In this document: in pieces, positions 1 to 11,913 of the stretch | Position numbering within the stretch: position 1 is the stretch's first letter | Layout: each line of letters opens with the position of its first letter | Source: Pseudomonas nitroreducens TX1 | GTDB taxonomy: Bacteria > Pseudomonadota > Gammaproteobacteria > Pseudomonadales > Pseudomonadaceae | NCBI RefSeq assembly: GCF_000313755.1 | Contig: NZ_AMZB01000121.1 | Coordinates: forward strand, 124,001-188,000 | DNA: 64,000 nt | Reading direction: 5' to 3' | The notes under the pieces: model-generated | Database searches by the model: none | The model's input: only the letters and a program-made list of their open reading frames with translations | Told to the model about the DNA's origin: nothing | Translations under genes and position numbers: made by a program

Positions 1-46
1 GAACCCCATCTCCTGCTGAGCATCCGAATGATGAATGTTTCCTTTA

Positions 47-78
47 AGTACCCGGCTTCGGCCGGGTTTCTTTTTTTG
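47..78 (+). terminator. Rho-independent terminator
   Basis: A GC-rich stem (ACCCGGC, loop TTCG, GCCGGGT) is followed by a run of T. It would end a plus-strand transcript that starts before the window. Nothing else convincing is seen between here and the end of the penicillin-binding protein gene at 314. Confidence 0.8.
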
Positions 79-313
79 TTGGCCAGTTTCAGTTGGGACC
101 TGCCAAACTCCGCGGTTATGGTCTTGGCCACGCTTGAGCGCTGCTATCATCTTCGCGGGTAAAGCAGAAGCTATCCCCTAGCAAATGGCTGAGGATGCCA
201 GAGCGGCAGTAGCTCTTAACCTTTCATTGAATGCTTCCGATCCGATGAGGGAGCGAGCAGATGTGCTCGAACCAGATCGGAAGAGGTTCAGTGAAATGCT
301 TTCGGCCCTCATT

Positions 314-2077
<1,764 letters not shown>

Positions 2078-2229
2078 CTATCTGTCGACCTGGGGCGCTG
2101 AAAGGGGGGCAATGTACCACGTCATCCGGACTGGCCTGCTTCGGGCGTTCGGCCCGCGAGGCTGACGGTCGTTGTGCGTTGGGCCGAGCGCCGGCTGGCA
2201 GGCTCTGTCGTTACGCATGGTCACTCGGG

Positions 2230-2275
2230 CGGTCGACCGAAATCCTGAACCCCACTGTCAGCAGTCGGTCGACCG
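2230..2275. repeat. Two copies of a 10-bp palindrome upstream of the Cys-rich gene
   Basis: The palindrome CGGTCGACCG occurs at 2230-2239 and again at 2266-2275, 36 bp apart, about 80 bp before the start of the cysteine-rich protein at 2355. It could be a pair of operator sites for that gene; the binding protein is unknown. Confidence 0.35.
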
Positions 2276-2354
2276 GATTGTCGCCGTATCCAGCACGATT
2301 AAACGGGCGGTTCAGCGATTACTTCAAACACGACAACGAAGCGAGGATCAACCC

Positions 2355-2684
2355 ATGCAGACTCAAGACTACGAGGCCTGTTTGCAGGCGTGCACAGACT
2401 GCGCCGTCGCTTGTGAGCGATGTGCCAGTGCATGCCTGGGCGAAGAAAATGTGCGGTCGATGGCTCGATGCATCGAGCTGGATCGCGATTGTGCCGATAC
2501 TTGCCGTCTCGCCGCATTGCTCATGGCCAGAAACAGCTCGTTGGCCAAAGACGCCTGCCGGCTCTGTGCATGGATTTGCAGGGCATGTGGCGAGGAGTGC
2601 GGCAAGCACGAGCATGAGCATTGCCACCAGTGCGCGGCGGCTTGCCGACTCTGCGCCGAGGCTTGCGAGCGGATGGCAGCCTGA
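2355..2684 (+). CDS. Four-helix-bundle copper-binding protein (Csp/DUF326-like)
   Basis: The 109-residue product contains 19 cysteines in repeated CxxxC and CxxC spacings along predicted helices, plus a His-rich stretch near residue 90. This is the signature of the Csp copper-storage family, cytosolic type, because no signal peptide is present. Such proteins bind many Cu(I) ions in the core of a four-helix bundle. A GAGG Shine-Dalgarno lies just before the ATG. It is convergent with the DUF1330-like gene downstream, and a pair of palindromes lies upstream. Confidence 0.8.
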   Translation: MQTQDYEACLQACTDCAVACERCASACLGEENVRSMARCIELDRDCADTCRLAALLMARNSSLAKDACRLCAWICRACGEECGKHEHEHCHQCAAACRLCAEACERMAA

Positions 2685-2727
2685 AGTCTCGGGCACCGGT
2701 AGCGGATGCAATCGGTGCCTTGGGGGC

Positions 2728-3138
2728 TCAGGCCTCGCGTTCGGTGCTGGCGATGAGTCGCGAGTCGGCCAGGGCGGCTGTGCGATGCACCGTTGCCGCA
2801 CGATATTCGCTATCGGCCAGCATGCTCAGGAACGCTTCCCTCGAGGGGTAGCGCACCAGCAGAATTTCGTCCCATCGCTCGTCATCCGGAGCGATGAGCG
2901 CCACATGGGCGTCTGCCAGCAGCCGAACCGATCCGCCGACTGCGGCGACTTTCGCCCCGGCGACGCGGGCATAGCGGGCATAGGCCTCGCGGCCGGTGCA
3001 GGGGGACGCTCCCTCATCTGGCGGATAGTCGGCTTCGGTCCGGTAACGCAGCAGATTGAGCATCAGTATCGGCTTGCCGGCCGGCATTTCCTCGGTGAAC
3101 CGGGCAAGTTGTTCGCGGCTTGGATTCAGGCTGGGCAT
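2728..3138 (-). CDS. DUF1330-family protein
   Basis: The 136-residue product resembles the DUF1330/dimeric alpha-beta barrel family: a hydrophobic MLNLLRYR strand early, then a YARYARV segment, and a LLVRYPS strand with the REAFLSML helix after it. These small proteins are of unknown function. The start at 3138 is preceded by GGAG at good spacing, whereas an upstream in-frame ATG at 3195 lacks one. No operon partner is evident. Confidence 0.7.
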   Translation of the reverse strand: MPSLNPSREQLARFTEEMPAGKPILMLNLLRYRTEADYPPDEGASPCTGREAYARYARVAGAKVAAVGGSVRLLADAHVALIAPDDERWDEILLVRYPSREAFLSMLADSEYRAATVHRTAALADSRLIASTEREA

Positions 3139-3255
3139 GGCGTCGCTCCGGAAGGGGTGGGGATGACGTTGCTGCCGAGCGAGTTGGGTGGTCAAGGCCT
3201 ATGCATGTGCTGAATGGCGCCGGATGACCCTGAGGCGGATCCTGGATCGGATCGT

Positions 3256-4614
3256 TCACTTCGCGCGCGCAGGCTCCCTTCCCTTGTCCTGACGCATGAC
3301 GAAAGCCCCCCAGGCCAGCCCCAGCGCCGCGGCGAAGGTGGAGCCGATCAGTACGCCGAGCTTCGCGGGGCCGAGCAGACTGGGCTCGGAGAAGCCGAGC
3401 ATGGCGATGAAGATCGACATGGTGAAGCCGATACCCGCGAGCAGCCCGATCAGGATGACGCCTCGCCAGGTGACCCCGCTCGGCAACGCACACCAGCCCA
3501 GGCGCACCATCAACCAGGTGATGCTGATGATGCCGAGTGGTTTCCCGACGATGAGCGCGGTGGCCACGCCCAGCAGGACCCAATGCGGCGCCTCGGCAGC
3601 CAGGTCGATGCCCTGGAGGCTGACCCCGGCGTTGGCAAGGGCGAACAGGGGCATGATGCCGTAGGCGACCCAGGGATGCAGGGCCTGCTGAACGCGTACC
3701 ACGGGCGGGACCAGTTCGCGTTGTGCATGGCGCAGGCTCTTCAGGGGTGGCATCAGGTCGCTTGCGTCCTGTTCCGGCGATTGAGCCCGGCCGATCAGTT
3801 CGCCGGTAATGCGCGAAACACGCTCCAGGGGGCGCTCCCGCATCGGCATGCTGTACACCGGTGTCATCAGGCCGAGCACCACGCCAGCCAGGCTGGGATG
3901 CGCCCCGGTCATGAGCAGGCCGGCCCAGGTCACCGCACCCGGAAGCACATAGGCGTAGGCGGTTCCGACGCCGATCTTCTGCAGGCCGAGCACGAGCAGG
4001 ATGCCCACTGCCGCGATGGCGAAGCCACTGTAGTCGAGGCCTCCAGAGTAGAAGACGGCGATGATCAGGACCGCGATGATGTCGTCGATGACGGCCAGCG
4101 CCAGCAGGAACACCCTGACGTTGGCGGGGATGGATTTGCCCAGCAACGCCAGCACGCCCACCGCGAAGGCGATGTCGGTGGCCGTCGGTATGGCCCAGCC
4201 CGAGTGCGCGGCGGGGGTGTGGTTTATCGCCAGGTAGATCGCTGCCGGCGCCAGGACACCACCAACAGCCGCTATCATGGGTAATGCCGCCTGGCGCAGG
4301 TTGGCCAGGGCACCCTCATGGATTTCCCGGCGGATTTCCATGCCGACGACCAGGAAGAACACGGTCATCAACCCATCGTTTATCCAGAAGTGGAGCGAAC
4401 GCGAGAACGTGAAGGAGCCGATTCCGATGGACAGCGGAGCGTGCCATAGGGCGTCGTAGCTATGAGCGGCCGGGGAGTTCGCCCACAGCAGGGCGATGAC
4501 GGCTGCGACCAGCAGGACGGCGCCACTGACGGCTTCGATATGCAGGAAACGTTCAAGGTTGGCGAAGGCGCGTTCGGCCATTCGCTGGGCACGGGGCAGG
4601 GGATTCTGTTGCAT
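3256..4614 (-). CDS. nhaA: Na+/H+ antiporter NhaA
   Basis: This inner-membrane protein exchanges sodium for protons and supports pH and salt tolerance. About 12 membrane segments are visible. The ATDIAFA motif and the AVIDDI motif with the paired aspartates of the ion site are present, as in E. coli NhaA. Length is about 452 residues from the ATG at 4614; an in-frame GTG at 4683 would add 23 residues and cannot be excluded. It is divergent from the BetT-like gene across a roughly 290-bp intergenic region, which suggests a shared osmotic or salt-stress theme. Confidence 0.9.
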   Translation of the reverse strand: MQQNPLPRAQRMAERAFANLERFLHIEAVSGAVLLVAAVIALLWANSPAAHSYDALWHAPLSIGIGSFTFSRSLHFWINDGLMTVFFLVVGMEIRREIHEGALANLRQAALPMIAAVGGVLAPAAIYLAINHTPAAHSGWAIPTATDIAFAVGVLALLGKSIPANVRVFLLALAVIDDIIAVLIIAVFYSGGLDYSGFAIAAVGILLVLGLQKIGVGTAYAYVLPGAVTWAGLLMTGAHPSLAGVVLGLMTPVYSMPMRERPLERVSRITGELIGRAQSPEQDASDLMPPLKSLRHAQRELVPPVVRVQQALHPWVAYGIMPLFALANAGVSLQGIDLAAEAPHWVLLGVATALIVGKPLGIISITWLMVRLGWCALPSGVTWRGVILIGLLAGIGFTMSIFIAMLGFSEPSLLGPAKLGVLIGSTFAAALGLAWGAFVMRQDKGREPARAK

Positions 4615-4905
4615 GCGCACAAGCTCTCCGCGCGGCGGCCCGACCTGCGCATTGACCTGTCTCGCCACCCTTGCAGCAGACACCCGGAGCGCAAGTCTAC
4701 AGGACCCTTTCGCGGTCAGTGAAGTACCAGCGCTTCACGTTCGCACCGTTGCGTAAGCGTCATCACGCTGGCTGGAGTGTCAGGATTCGCTCGGCGAAAA
4801 AAGCGCCCATTTCCCATTTGCGGTAGGGATAGCAGGCCATGCTTGTTACCCTTGATAGGTTTTCCGCTGTGCTTCGGCACACAGATTCAAAGGAGAAAAC
4901 CCGCA

Positions 4906-6879
4906 ATGAATGCCCCATCCAAGCCAAGGAGTACCCTGAATCCACCGGTGTTCTACAGCAGTGCAGTGCTTATCCTGGTACTGGTGCTCTATGCCTCCGT
5001 TTTCCAGGAGCAGGCACAAGCGTTGTTCAACGACGTGCAGCAATGGATCATCACCAATGCCAGTTGGTTCTACATCCTCGCGGTGGCGCTGATCCTGATC
5101 AGCGTCGTGTTCCTGGCGGTCAGTCGCTATGGCGATATCAAGCTCGGCCCCGACCACAGCGAGCCGGAGTACCGAAGCAGCAGTTGGTTCGCCATGCTGT
5201 TTTCCGCCGGCATGGGCATCGGCCTGATGTTCTTCGGCGTCGCCGAGCCGGTTATGCATTTCACCACGCCGCCGGTGGGTGAACCGGGCACGGTAGCCGC
5301 CGCGCGCGAAGCGATGAAGATCACCTTCTTCCACTGGGGCCTGCATGCCTGGGCGATCTATGCGATGGTCGGGCTGATCCTGGCTTACTTCAGCTTCCGC
5401 AAGGGCTTGCCGCTCACGCTGCGCTCGGCGCTCTATCCGCTGATCGGCGAGCGCATCCATGGGCCCATCGGCCATGCCGTGGACATTTTCGCCATCCTCG
5501 GCACCGTGTTCGGCGTCGCCACTTCGCTGGGCTATGGCGTGTTGCAGATCAACAGTGGTTTCCACCATCTGTTCGGTTTGCCGGTGAACCCCTCCGTGCA
5601 GATCGTCCTGATCGCCATTACCTGCGGCCTGGCCACGCTTTCGGTGGCCAGCGGCCTGGATAAGGGAATCCGCATTCTTTCGGAGCTCAACCTGGGATTG
5701 GCGGCGGTGCTGCTGCTCTTCGTGCTGTTGCTGGGCCCCACGGTCTTCCTGCTGCAGACCTACGTACAGAATACCGGCGCCTACCTGTCCGATATCGTCT
5801 ACAAGACGTTCAATCTCTACGCCTACCAGCCCACGGACTGGATCGGTGGTTGGACTCTGCTGTACTGGGGCTGGTGGTTGTCCTGGTCGCCTTTCGTGGG
5901 TCTGTTCATCGCGCGCATCTCGCGTGGCCGGACGATTCGCGAGTTCGTCTGCGGCGTGCTGTTCGTGCCGGCCGGTTTCACCCTGTTGTGGATGACGGTG
6001 TTCGGTGACTCGGCGATCCACATGATCCTCACCGATGGCGTGCAGGACCTGGCGGCGATAGTCGACCAGGACAGCTCACTGGCGCTGTTCGCCTTCCTCG
6101 AGCATTTCCCGCTGTCGAGCGTGGTGTCCATGGTCGCGGTACTGATGGTGGTGGTGTTCTTCGTCACTTCCGCCGATTCCGGTGCCCTGGTGGTGGACAT
6201 GCTGGCCTCGTCCGGGCATGACCACTCGCCGCTGTGGCAGCGCATCTTCTGGTCGGTGAGCATCGGCGTGGTGGCGATTGCGCTGCTGCTGGCCAACGGA
6301 CTGAAGGCACTGCAGACCGCGACCATCGCCAGTGCGTTGCCGTTCTCCATCATCCTCCTGGCGTCGATCTGGGGATTGTTCCGTGCGTTGCACCTGGACG
6401 CAACCCGCCGGGGCCTGCGCAACCAGGCACTGCCGTCGCCGCGCCAGGCGCCCCATGCCCATGGCGGCTGGCAGCGGCGTCTGCGCAACATCGCCATGTT
6501 GCCGCGGCGTGCCCACGTGACGCGCTTCATCGCCGAGGTGGCGAGGCCGGCGTGCGAGGAGGTCGCCGTCGAATTGCGCAAGCAGGGCTACGAGGTAACG
6601 GTGAGCGAACGCGAAGACGGCCGTGTGAGCCTGGAGCTGGACCACGCCGGCGAAGGCCGCTTCCTCTACGAAGTGCGACCGCGCGCGTTCACCACACCCA
6701 GTTTCGTCATGCGTGACACCGAGGAGAGCAGCGATGCGCGCAAATACTTCCGTGCCGAGGTGCATCTGCGCGAGGGTGGCCAGGACTACGACATCATGGG
6801 CTGGAGCCGCGATGACGTGATCAGCGACATTCTCGATCAGTACGAAAGGCACCTGCACTACCTGCACGTCGTCGGCTGA
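4906..6879 (+). CDS. betT: BCCT-family choline/betaine transporter (BetT-like)
   Basis: This 657-residue carrier has the 12 membrane spans of the betaine/choline/carnitine family, including the signature GWTLLYWGWWLSWSPFVG near the middle. A long hydrophilic C-terminal tail (about 150 residues) follows, as in BetT-type choline carriers, where the tail senses osmolality. The ATG at 4906 has AGGAG at ideal spacing, so the longer frame that opens at 4777 is not needed. Substrate is inferred from family. It converges on the DUF1850 gene with only 19 bp between stops. Confidence 0.85.
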   Translation: MNAPSKPRSTLNPPVFYSSAVLILVLVLYASVFQEQAQALFNDVQQWIITNASWFYILAVALILISVVFLAVSRYGDIKLGPDHSEPEYRSSSWFAMLFSAGMGIGLMFFGVAEPVMHFTTPPVGEPGTVAAAREAMKITFFHWGLHAWAIYAMVGLILAYFSFRKGLPLTLRSALYPLIGERIHGPIGHAVDIFAILGTVFGVATSLGYGVLQINSGFHHLFGLPVNPSVQIVLIAITCGLATLSVASGLDKGIRILSELNLGLAAVLLLFVLLLGPTVFLLQTYVQNTGAYLSDIVYKTFNLYAYQPTDWIGGWTLLYWGWWLSWSPFVGLFIARISRGRTIREFVCGVLFVPAGFTLLWMTVFGDSAIHMILTDGVQDLAAIVDQDSSLALFAFLEHFPLSSVVSMVAVLMVVVFFVTSADSGALVVDMLASSGHDHSPLWQRIFWSVSIGVVAIALLLANGLKALQTATIASALPFSIILLASIWGLFRALHLDATRRGLRNQALPSPRQAPHAHGGWQRRLRNIAMLPRRAHVTRFIAEVARPACEEVAVELRKQGYEVTVSEREDGRVSLELDHAGEGRFLYEVRPRAFTTPSFVMRDTEESSDARKYFRAEVHLREGGQDYDIMGWSRDDVISDILDQYERHLHYLHVVG

Positions 6880-6898
6880 ATGAGCGCGATTCGCTGCG

Positions 6899-7306
6899 CT
6901 AGAGGGGCCGGGACGTTTCGGTGGTCGTCTCGCAGGCCCAGAAATCCATGGCCGGGGTCTTCGTCGTCGGTGGCCCCAGCCAGTGCGCCAGCGCCTGGCA
7001 TCCGTGTTCGGTGCACAGTTGGTAGTCGCCGGCCTCGGGCGTGCGCCCGGCGTGCAGCGGTTGCAACGGTGGAAGGTGGCGCCGGTAGTGCCAGGCGCCG
7101 TCGCGCAGGACCGCACCGTCCGGAATTTCCATGCCGGCGCCGTTGCCGCGCACTCTCGCCTCGCCCAGCAGCAGGCCGGCAGAGGTTACCTGGTAGTCCT
7201 CCTCCCAGCGGATCTTCTCGATGCTGTGCTGCCAGGCCAGGGTAAAGTGCTGCAGCGGCAGGCTGGCCCAGACCACCACGGCCAGCCCCAGGCACAGGCC
7301 GGTCAT
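6899..7306 (-). CDS. DUF1850 protein of the TRAP transporter operon
   Basis: The 135-residue product starts with a hydrophobic signal or anchor and then carries a WxxSIEKIRWEE-type segment typical of DUF1850. This family is nearly always encoded beside TAXI-type TRAP transporters. Its ATG overlaps the stop codon of the permease gene (ATGA), so the two are translationally coupled. Molecular role is unknown. Confidence 0.75.
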   Translation of the reverse strand: MTGLCLGLAVVVWASLPLQHFTLAWQHSIEKIRWEEDYQVTSAGLLLGEARVRGNGAGMEIPDGAVLRDGAWHYRRHLPPLQPLHAGRTPEAGDYQLCTEHGCQALAHWLGPPTTKTPAMDFWACETTTETSRPL

Positions 7307-9330
7307 GCCGGCTGCCCGGCCGCGCCGCGATGGCGCCACAGGTGCCAGCCGAGCACCGCCGCGCCCAGGGCGAAGCCGGCTTCGTCGCTGATCGGCAGGG
7401 CGAGGATCAGCAACAGGCCGGCGGCGAACGCCAGGCCGCGCTCCCACCATGGCATGGGTGCACTGAGGTGGCCGATGGAGGCCATGCCCCAGAGCACCAC
7501 CGCGAAGATCGCCTTGACCAGCATGTAGAGCGTGGCCGCCCAACTGTCGCCCTGCATCATCAGCGCCGGGTCGTAGACCGCCATGAAGGGCACGACGAAG
7601 CCGGCCAGGGCGATGCGCACCGCCCAGAAGCTGATCTTCAGCCCCTTCTCCTGGGCGATGGGGGCGGCGGCGAAGCAGGCCAGGGCCACCGGCGGGGTGA
7701 GGTCGGCGAGGATGCCGAAATAGAACACGAACATGTGCGAGACGATCAGCGGCACGCCCAGCTCCAGCAGGGCCGGGGCCGCGATGGAACTGGTGATGAT
7801 GTAGTTGGGGATGGTCGGGATGCCCATGCCCAGCACCAGGCAGGTGAGCATGGTCAGCACCAGTGAGAGAAACAGGTTGTCGCGACCCAGGTCGAGGATG
7901 TAGCCGGCGAAGGTGGTGGCTACCCCGGTCAGCGAGATGACGCCGATGATCACCCCGACCAGGGTGCAGGCGATGCCCACCGGCACAGCATGGCGGGCGC
8001 CTTCGGCCAGGGCCATGACGCAGGCCCGCAGGGTGGCGTGGCCGCCGCGGATGAAGAAGCAGGCCAGTGCCAGGGCGGCGATGACCAGGAAGACGATGCC
8101 GATACCCAGGCGGAAGAACCCCGAGCAGAGCACCCCTAGCGCCACCCAGAAGGCGATGCGCAGCCAGGTGTTGCCGGCGCGCAGGATGATCGCCGAGCCG
8201 AGGATGACAATGGCAGTCAGCGCTAGGCCGACCATGCCCGAGTACAGCGGGGTACGCCCGGAAAACAGCAGGGCGATCAGCACCAGCAGCGGGATCAGCA
8301 GGAACCAGCGCTGGCGCAGCGCGCCCCAGGCGCTTGGGCATTGCTCCGGCGGCAGGCCGTGCAAATGGCTGCGCCGGGCCTCCAGGTGGACCATCCAGTA
8401 CACCGAGCCGAAATACAGCAGGGCCGGGATCAGCGCCGCCTTGGCCACCTCTGCGTAGGGCACGTTGATGGTCTCGGCCATGATGAAGGCCACCGCCCCC
8501 ATCACCGGGGGCATGATCTGGCTGCCCATGCTGGAGGTGGCTTCGACGCCGCCAGCGAAGGCCGGCGAGTAACCGAAGCGTTTCATCAGCGGAATGGTGA
8601 ACTGCCCGGTGGTGACCACATTAGCCACCCCGGAGCCGGTGATGGTACCCATCAGCGCCGAGGAGAACACCGAGACCTTGGCCGGTCCGCCGCTGCGGTG
8701 GCCGAACAGGCCCATGGCGAAGTCGGTGAACAGGCGGATCATCCCGGCCTGTTCGAGGAAGGCGCCGAATAGGATGAACAGATAGATGTAGGTGGCCGAC
8801 ACATAGGTGGGCGTGCCGTACAGGCCCTCCGTGCCGAAGGATAGCTGGTTGACGATTTGGTCGAAGCCATAGCCGCGGTGCGCCAGGTCGCCCGGCAGGT
8901 ACTGGCCGAGCAGACCGTAGACGAGGAACAGGGCGCAGATGATCGGCAGGGCGATGCCCATGACGCGCCGGGCGGCCTCGAACACCAGCACGATCAGTAC
9001 CAGGCCGATGAGCATGTCGCCGTGGGTCAGTTCGCCGGAGCGCTGGATCAGGTCGGCCTCGAAGAACCACTGGTAGGCCGCCGTGGCCATGCCCCCCAGG
9101 CCCAGCAGCCAGGCTAGCGGCTGCCAGGGACGGCCATGGCCGCGCGCCGGGTAGCACAGGTAGACCACCAGCAGCAGGAAGCCCACGTGCACCGCGCGCA
9201 GGACCTGGGTGGAGATCAGCGGAAAGGCCGCGGTGGCGACCTGGAAGATCGAAAAGGCCAGGGCGACGGCGAACAGGCTGGTGGGCCAGCGCTCGGTGTC
9301 GGCATGCAGGCCGTGGGCGGTATCGCTCAT
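7303..9330 (-). CDS. TRAP transporter fused permease (DctQM type)
   Basis: This 675-residue integral membrane protein joins the small (4-TM) and large (12-TM) TRAP subunits in one chain. It carries many hydrophobic spans and the GTITGSGVANVVTTGQFTIP and GIPTIPNYIITSSIAAPAL stretches typical of the fused TRAP permease family. With the TAXI receptor encoded just upstream it imports a carboxylate-like solute using the sodium gradient; the substrate cannot be told from sequence. The ATG at 9330 has GGAG ahead of it. Confidence 0.88.
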   Translation of the reverse strand: MSDTAHGLHADTERWPTSLFAVALAFSIFQVATAAFPLISTQVLRAVHVGFLLLVVYLCYPARGHGRPWQPLAWLLGLGGMATAAYQWFFEADLIQRSGELTHGDMLIGLVLIVLVFEAARRVMGIALPIICALFLVYGLLGQYLPGDLAHRGYGFDQIVNQLSFGTEGLYGTPTYVSATYIYLFILFGAFLEQAGMIRLFTDFAMGLFGHRSGGPAKVSVFSSALMGTITGSGVANVVTTGQFTIPLMKRFGYSPAFAGGVEATSSMGSQIMPPVMGAVAFIMAETINVPYAEVAKAALIPALLYFGSVYWMVHLEARRSHLHGLPPEQCPSAWGALRQRWFLLIPLLVLIALLFSGRTPLYSGMVGLALTAIVILGSAIILRAGNTWLRIAFWVALGVLCSGFFRLGIGIVFLVIAALALACFFIRGGHATLRACVMALAEGARHAVPVGIACTLVGVIIGVISLTGVATTFAGYILDLGRDNLFLSLVLTMLTCLVLGMGIPTIPNYIITSSIAAPALLELGVPLIVSHMFVFYFGILADLTPPVALACFAAAPIAQEKGLKISFWAVRIALAGFVVPFMAVYDPALMMQGDSWAATLYMLVKAIFAVVLWGMASIGHLSAPMPWWERGLAFAAGLLLILALPISDEAGFALGAAVLGWHLWRHRGAAGQPA

Positions 9331-9347
9331 TCGGGGTCTCCTGCGGT

Positions 9348-9372
9348 GGCCGGCCCCGGCGTGGGGCCGGCC
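9348..9372 (-). promoter_or_regulatory. Strong intercistronic hairpin
   Basis: A perfect 10-bp stem (GGCCGGCCCC with GGGGCCGGCC, 5-base loop) fills the 48-bp gap between the TAXI receptor and permease genes. No T run follows. Such hairpins often stabilise or attenuate the message so that the receptor is made in excess; that role is inferred. Confidence 0.6.
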
Positions 9373-9378
9373 CATGGC

Positions 9379-10332
9379 TCAGGGAAGCAGACCTTTTTCC
9401 TTGTAGAAGCGCTCGGCGCCGGGGTGCAGCGGAATCGGCAGGTTCTTCGCCGCCTTGTCCAGGCTGATGTCCTTGGCCGCCGCATGGGCGGTGACCAGGC
9501 GCGGCAGGTTATCGAACAACTGCTTGGTCATCTGGTAGGCCAACTCGTCACTCACCCCTTCATGGGTTACCAGGATATTGACGATGGCGGCGGTGGGCAC
9601 GTCGGCGTCCTGGCCGTCGTAGGTCTTGGCCGGGATGGTCGCCGGCAGGTAGGCGTTGTTGCCGATCTTCGCCACCACCTCGGCGGGGATCGCCACGAAG
9701 CTCACCGGCATGGTCGAGGCCAGGTCGCGGATCGATGCCTGGCCCAGGCCCGAGGACTGCAGGGTGGCGTCGAGCTGGCGGTTCTTGATCAGCTCCACCG
9801 ACTCGGCGAAGGGCAGGTACTCGACCTTGCCCATGTCCTCGTAGCTCAGCCCGGCGGCCTTGAAGATCGCACGGGCGTTCAGCTCGGTGCCGGACTTGGG
9901 CGCGCCGACGGAGATACGCTTGCCCTTGAGGTCGGCCAGGGAGGTGATCCCCGACTCCTTGCTGGCGACGATTTGGATGTAGTTGGGGTAGGTGCCGGCG
10001 ATGGCCCGCAGCTTCTTCAGCGGCATCTTGAAGCCGGCGTCGGCCTCGCCCTTCCAGGCGTCGGCCACCGAGTCGCCAAGGGCGAAGGCCAGTTCGCCGC
10101 GGCCGGCCTGCAGCAGGTTGAGGTTCTCCACCGAGGCCTTGGTGGCCTGCACCGAGGTCTTGCTGCCCTCGATGCCGTGGCTGTAGATCTGCGACAGGCC
10201 GACGCCCACGGGGTAGTACACACCGCTGGTGCCGCCGGTGAGGATGTTGATGAAGACAGGGGCGGCCTGGGCGGTGGCGCAGACGGCGAGGAAGGCGGCG
10301 CCGGCCAGCGCCAGGCGGGTGCGTCGGATCAT
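9379..10332 (-). CDS. TAXI-family TRAP transporter solute receptor
   Basis: The 317-residue protein starts with a Sec signal peptide (RR then a hydrophobic core, AQAAP cleavage region) and then shows the TAXI signature ILTGGTSGVYYPVG near residue 30. It binds solute in the periplasm and hands it to the fused permease encoded next. Gene order receptor, permease, DUF1850 matches TAXI-TRAP operons in other proteobacteria. The upstream 113 bp to the ClC gene probably holds the operon promoter. Confidence 0.9.
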   Translation of the reverse strand: MIRRTRLALAGAAFLAVCATAQAAPVFINILTGGTSGVYYPVGVGLSQIYSHGIEGSKTSVQATKASVENLNLLQAGRGELAFALGDSVADAWKGEADAGFKMPLKKLRAIAGTYPNYIQIVASKESGITSLADLKGKRISVGAPKSGTELNARAIFKAAGLSYEDMGKVEYLPFAESVELIKNRQLDATLQSSGLGQASIRDLASTMPVSFVAIPAEVVAKIGNNAYLPATIPAKTYDGQDADVPTAAIVNILVTHEGVSDELAYQMTKQLFDNLPRLVTAHAAAKDISLDKAAKNLPIPLHPGAERFYKEKGLLP

Positions 10333-10445
10333 GGCTGGGTCTCCAGGTTCTTGTTCTTGTGCCTGAATGACTAACCGTAGAACGCTTGCGCCCGGCTTGC
10401 CCAGGTTTTTAGCCGAAAGTCTAAGAGCGCGCGACTGCTTTTAGC

Positions 10446-11801
10446 TCAGGGTTTATTTGGTGCCAGCTTGTCGAGGATCTGCCGCGCCAGGGCGTGGTAC
10501 AGCGAGACCGGTGCGATCCAGCCGGAGACGGTGGCGGCCATGACCGTGGCCGCCAGCATGGGGATGAGCAGGTCGGGGCTGTGGGAGAGTTCCAGGACGA
10601 TCACCGAGGCGGTCAGCGGCGAGCGCGTCACCCCGGCGAGGTAGGCGCCCATGCCCAGCAGCGCGCAGGTCTGCGGGTTGACGTCGGGCAACTGGGCCAG
10701 CAGCGGGGCGAAGGCCGCGCCTATGCTCAGCGAGGGCGAGAACAGGCCGCCGGGGATGCCGGCGAGGTAGGACACCACGTTGGCCAGGAACTTCCACAGC
10801 AGGAAGCTCTGCTCGGTCATCGGCTGGCCCTCCAGCAGGGCGCGGGTCTCCTCGTAGCCGGTGCCGAACACGTGGTTGCCCGAGGCCAGCCCCAGCAGCG
10901 CCAGCAGCAGCCCGCAGGCACCGGCGAAGCGCACCGGGAAGCGCTCGCGCAGGCGGCACATGCGGCCCAGCCAGCCGACCCGGGTGGGCAGCACCAGCTT
11001 GACGTAGAGCCCGCCCAGCAGGCCGCCGAGCAGCGCGCAGGCCGGCACCTCGCTCCAGCCCCAGCCCGCCGGCAGGCTGCCGCCGATCTCGCCGAAGTAG
11101 GAGTAGTGGCCCATCAGCCCGAGGGTGACGGCGCCGCCGATCAGCACCGCGGTCAGCACCAGGCCGCTGAAGCGCTGTTCGAAGGTGCGGCTGAGCTCCT
11201 CGATGGCGAACACGATGCCGGCCAGCGGCGTGTTGAAGGCCGCGGCGATGCCGGCCGCGCCGCCGGCGAGGATCAGCCCGGCGATGGTGCGCCGGCCGTG
11301 CAGCCCCAGGCGCCGGCCGAAGGCGTAGATGACCGCGGCGCCGACGTGCACCGTGGGCCCTTCGCGGCCCACCGAGCCGCCCACCAGCAGCGCGCCCGGG
11401 GTGAAGACCATGCGCACGGCGGCCACCGGCAGCGCCAGCACCTGGGCGCGGAAGCGCCGCGAAGGCGACTCCAGCGCGGCGATCACCTGGGGAATGCCGC
11501 TGCCCTTGGCCTCGACGAACCAGCGCTGGGTGACCCAGGCCAGCAGGGCGAAACCCGCGGGGGTGACCAGCAGCGGCAGCCAGGGGGCGACGCCGAGCGT
11601 GCGCTTGAACAGGGCGAAGGACTGGTCCGCCAGCCAGGCGAAGGCCAGCGCCACCAGGCCTACCAGCAGAGCCCCGACCCAGAACGCCAGATGTTGTCGC
11701 CAGAGCCGCCAGCGAGAATGGTAGAAGCGCCGTGCACGGCTGACGTTTGGCTCGCTGTCGGCAAGGTTGCGGGAGGGCAGATTTGCTGACTGGTCGGACA
11801 T
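10446..11801 (-). CDS. ClC-family voltage-gated chloride channel/antiporter
   Basis: The 451-residue membrane protein has the ClC selectivity motifs GSGIPQ (about residue 100), GREGP, and a GIPGGLFSPSL-like segment further on. The glutamate of GREGP is the gating/proton glutamate of ClC transporters. The ATG at 11801 was chosen because the family N-terminus begins there; no strong Shine-Dalgarno is seen. The open frame runs further upstream into the IS3 element, but that part is not ClC sequence. The IS sits 82 bp before the start and may have displaced the native promoter. Confidence 0.85.
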   Translation of the reverse strand: MSDQSANLPSRNLADSEPNVSRARRFYHSRWRLWRQHLAFWVGALLVGLVALAFAWLADQSFALFKRTLGVAPWLPLLVTPAGFALLAWVTQRWFVEAKGSGIPQVIAALESPSRRFRAQVLALPVAAVRMVFTPGALLVGGSVGREGPTVHVGAAVIYAFGRRLGLHGRRTIAGLILAGGAAGIAAAFNTPLAGIVFAIEELSRTFEQRFSGLVLTAVLIGGAVTLGLMGHYSYFGEIGGSLPAGWGWSEVPACALLGGLLGGLYVKLVLPTRVGWLGRMCRLRERFPVRFAGACGLLLALLGLASGNHVFGTGYEETRALLEGQPMTEQSFLLWKFLANVVSYLAGIPGGLFSPSLSIGAAFAPLLAQLPDVNPQTCALLGMGAYLAGVTRSPLTASVIVLELSHSPDLLIPMLAATVMAATVSGWIAPVSLYHALARQILDKLAPNKP

Positions 11802-11913
11802 GATTGATTTCTGGTTGCGGAAGGGAGGATGAATCTTTGTCTTCGCCAGATTTGGGCGTCGGTGGCCAGTGGAATAGTACCAGTGGTCTGTCCCGGAACT
11901 GGTGGACAAGTAG

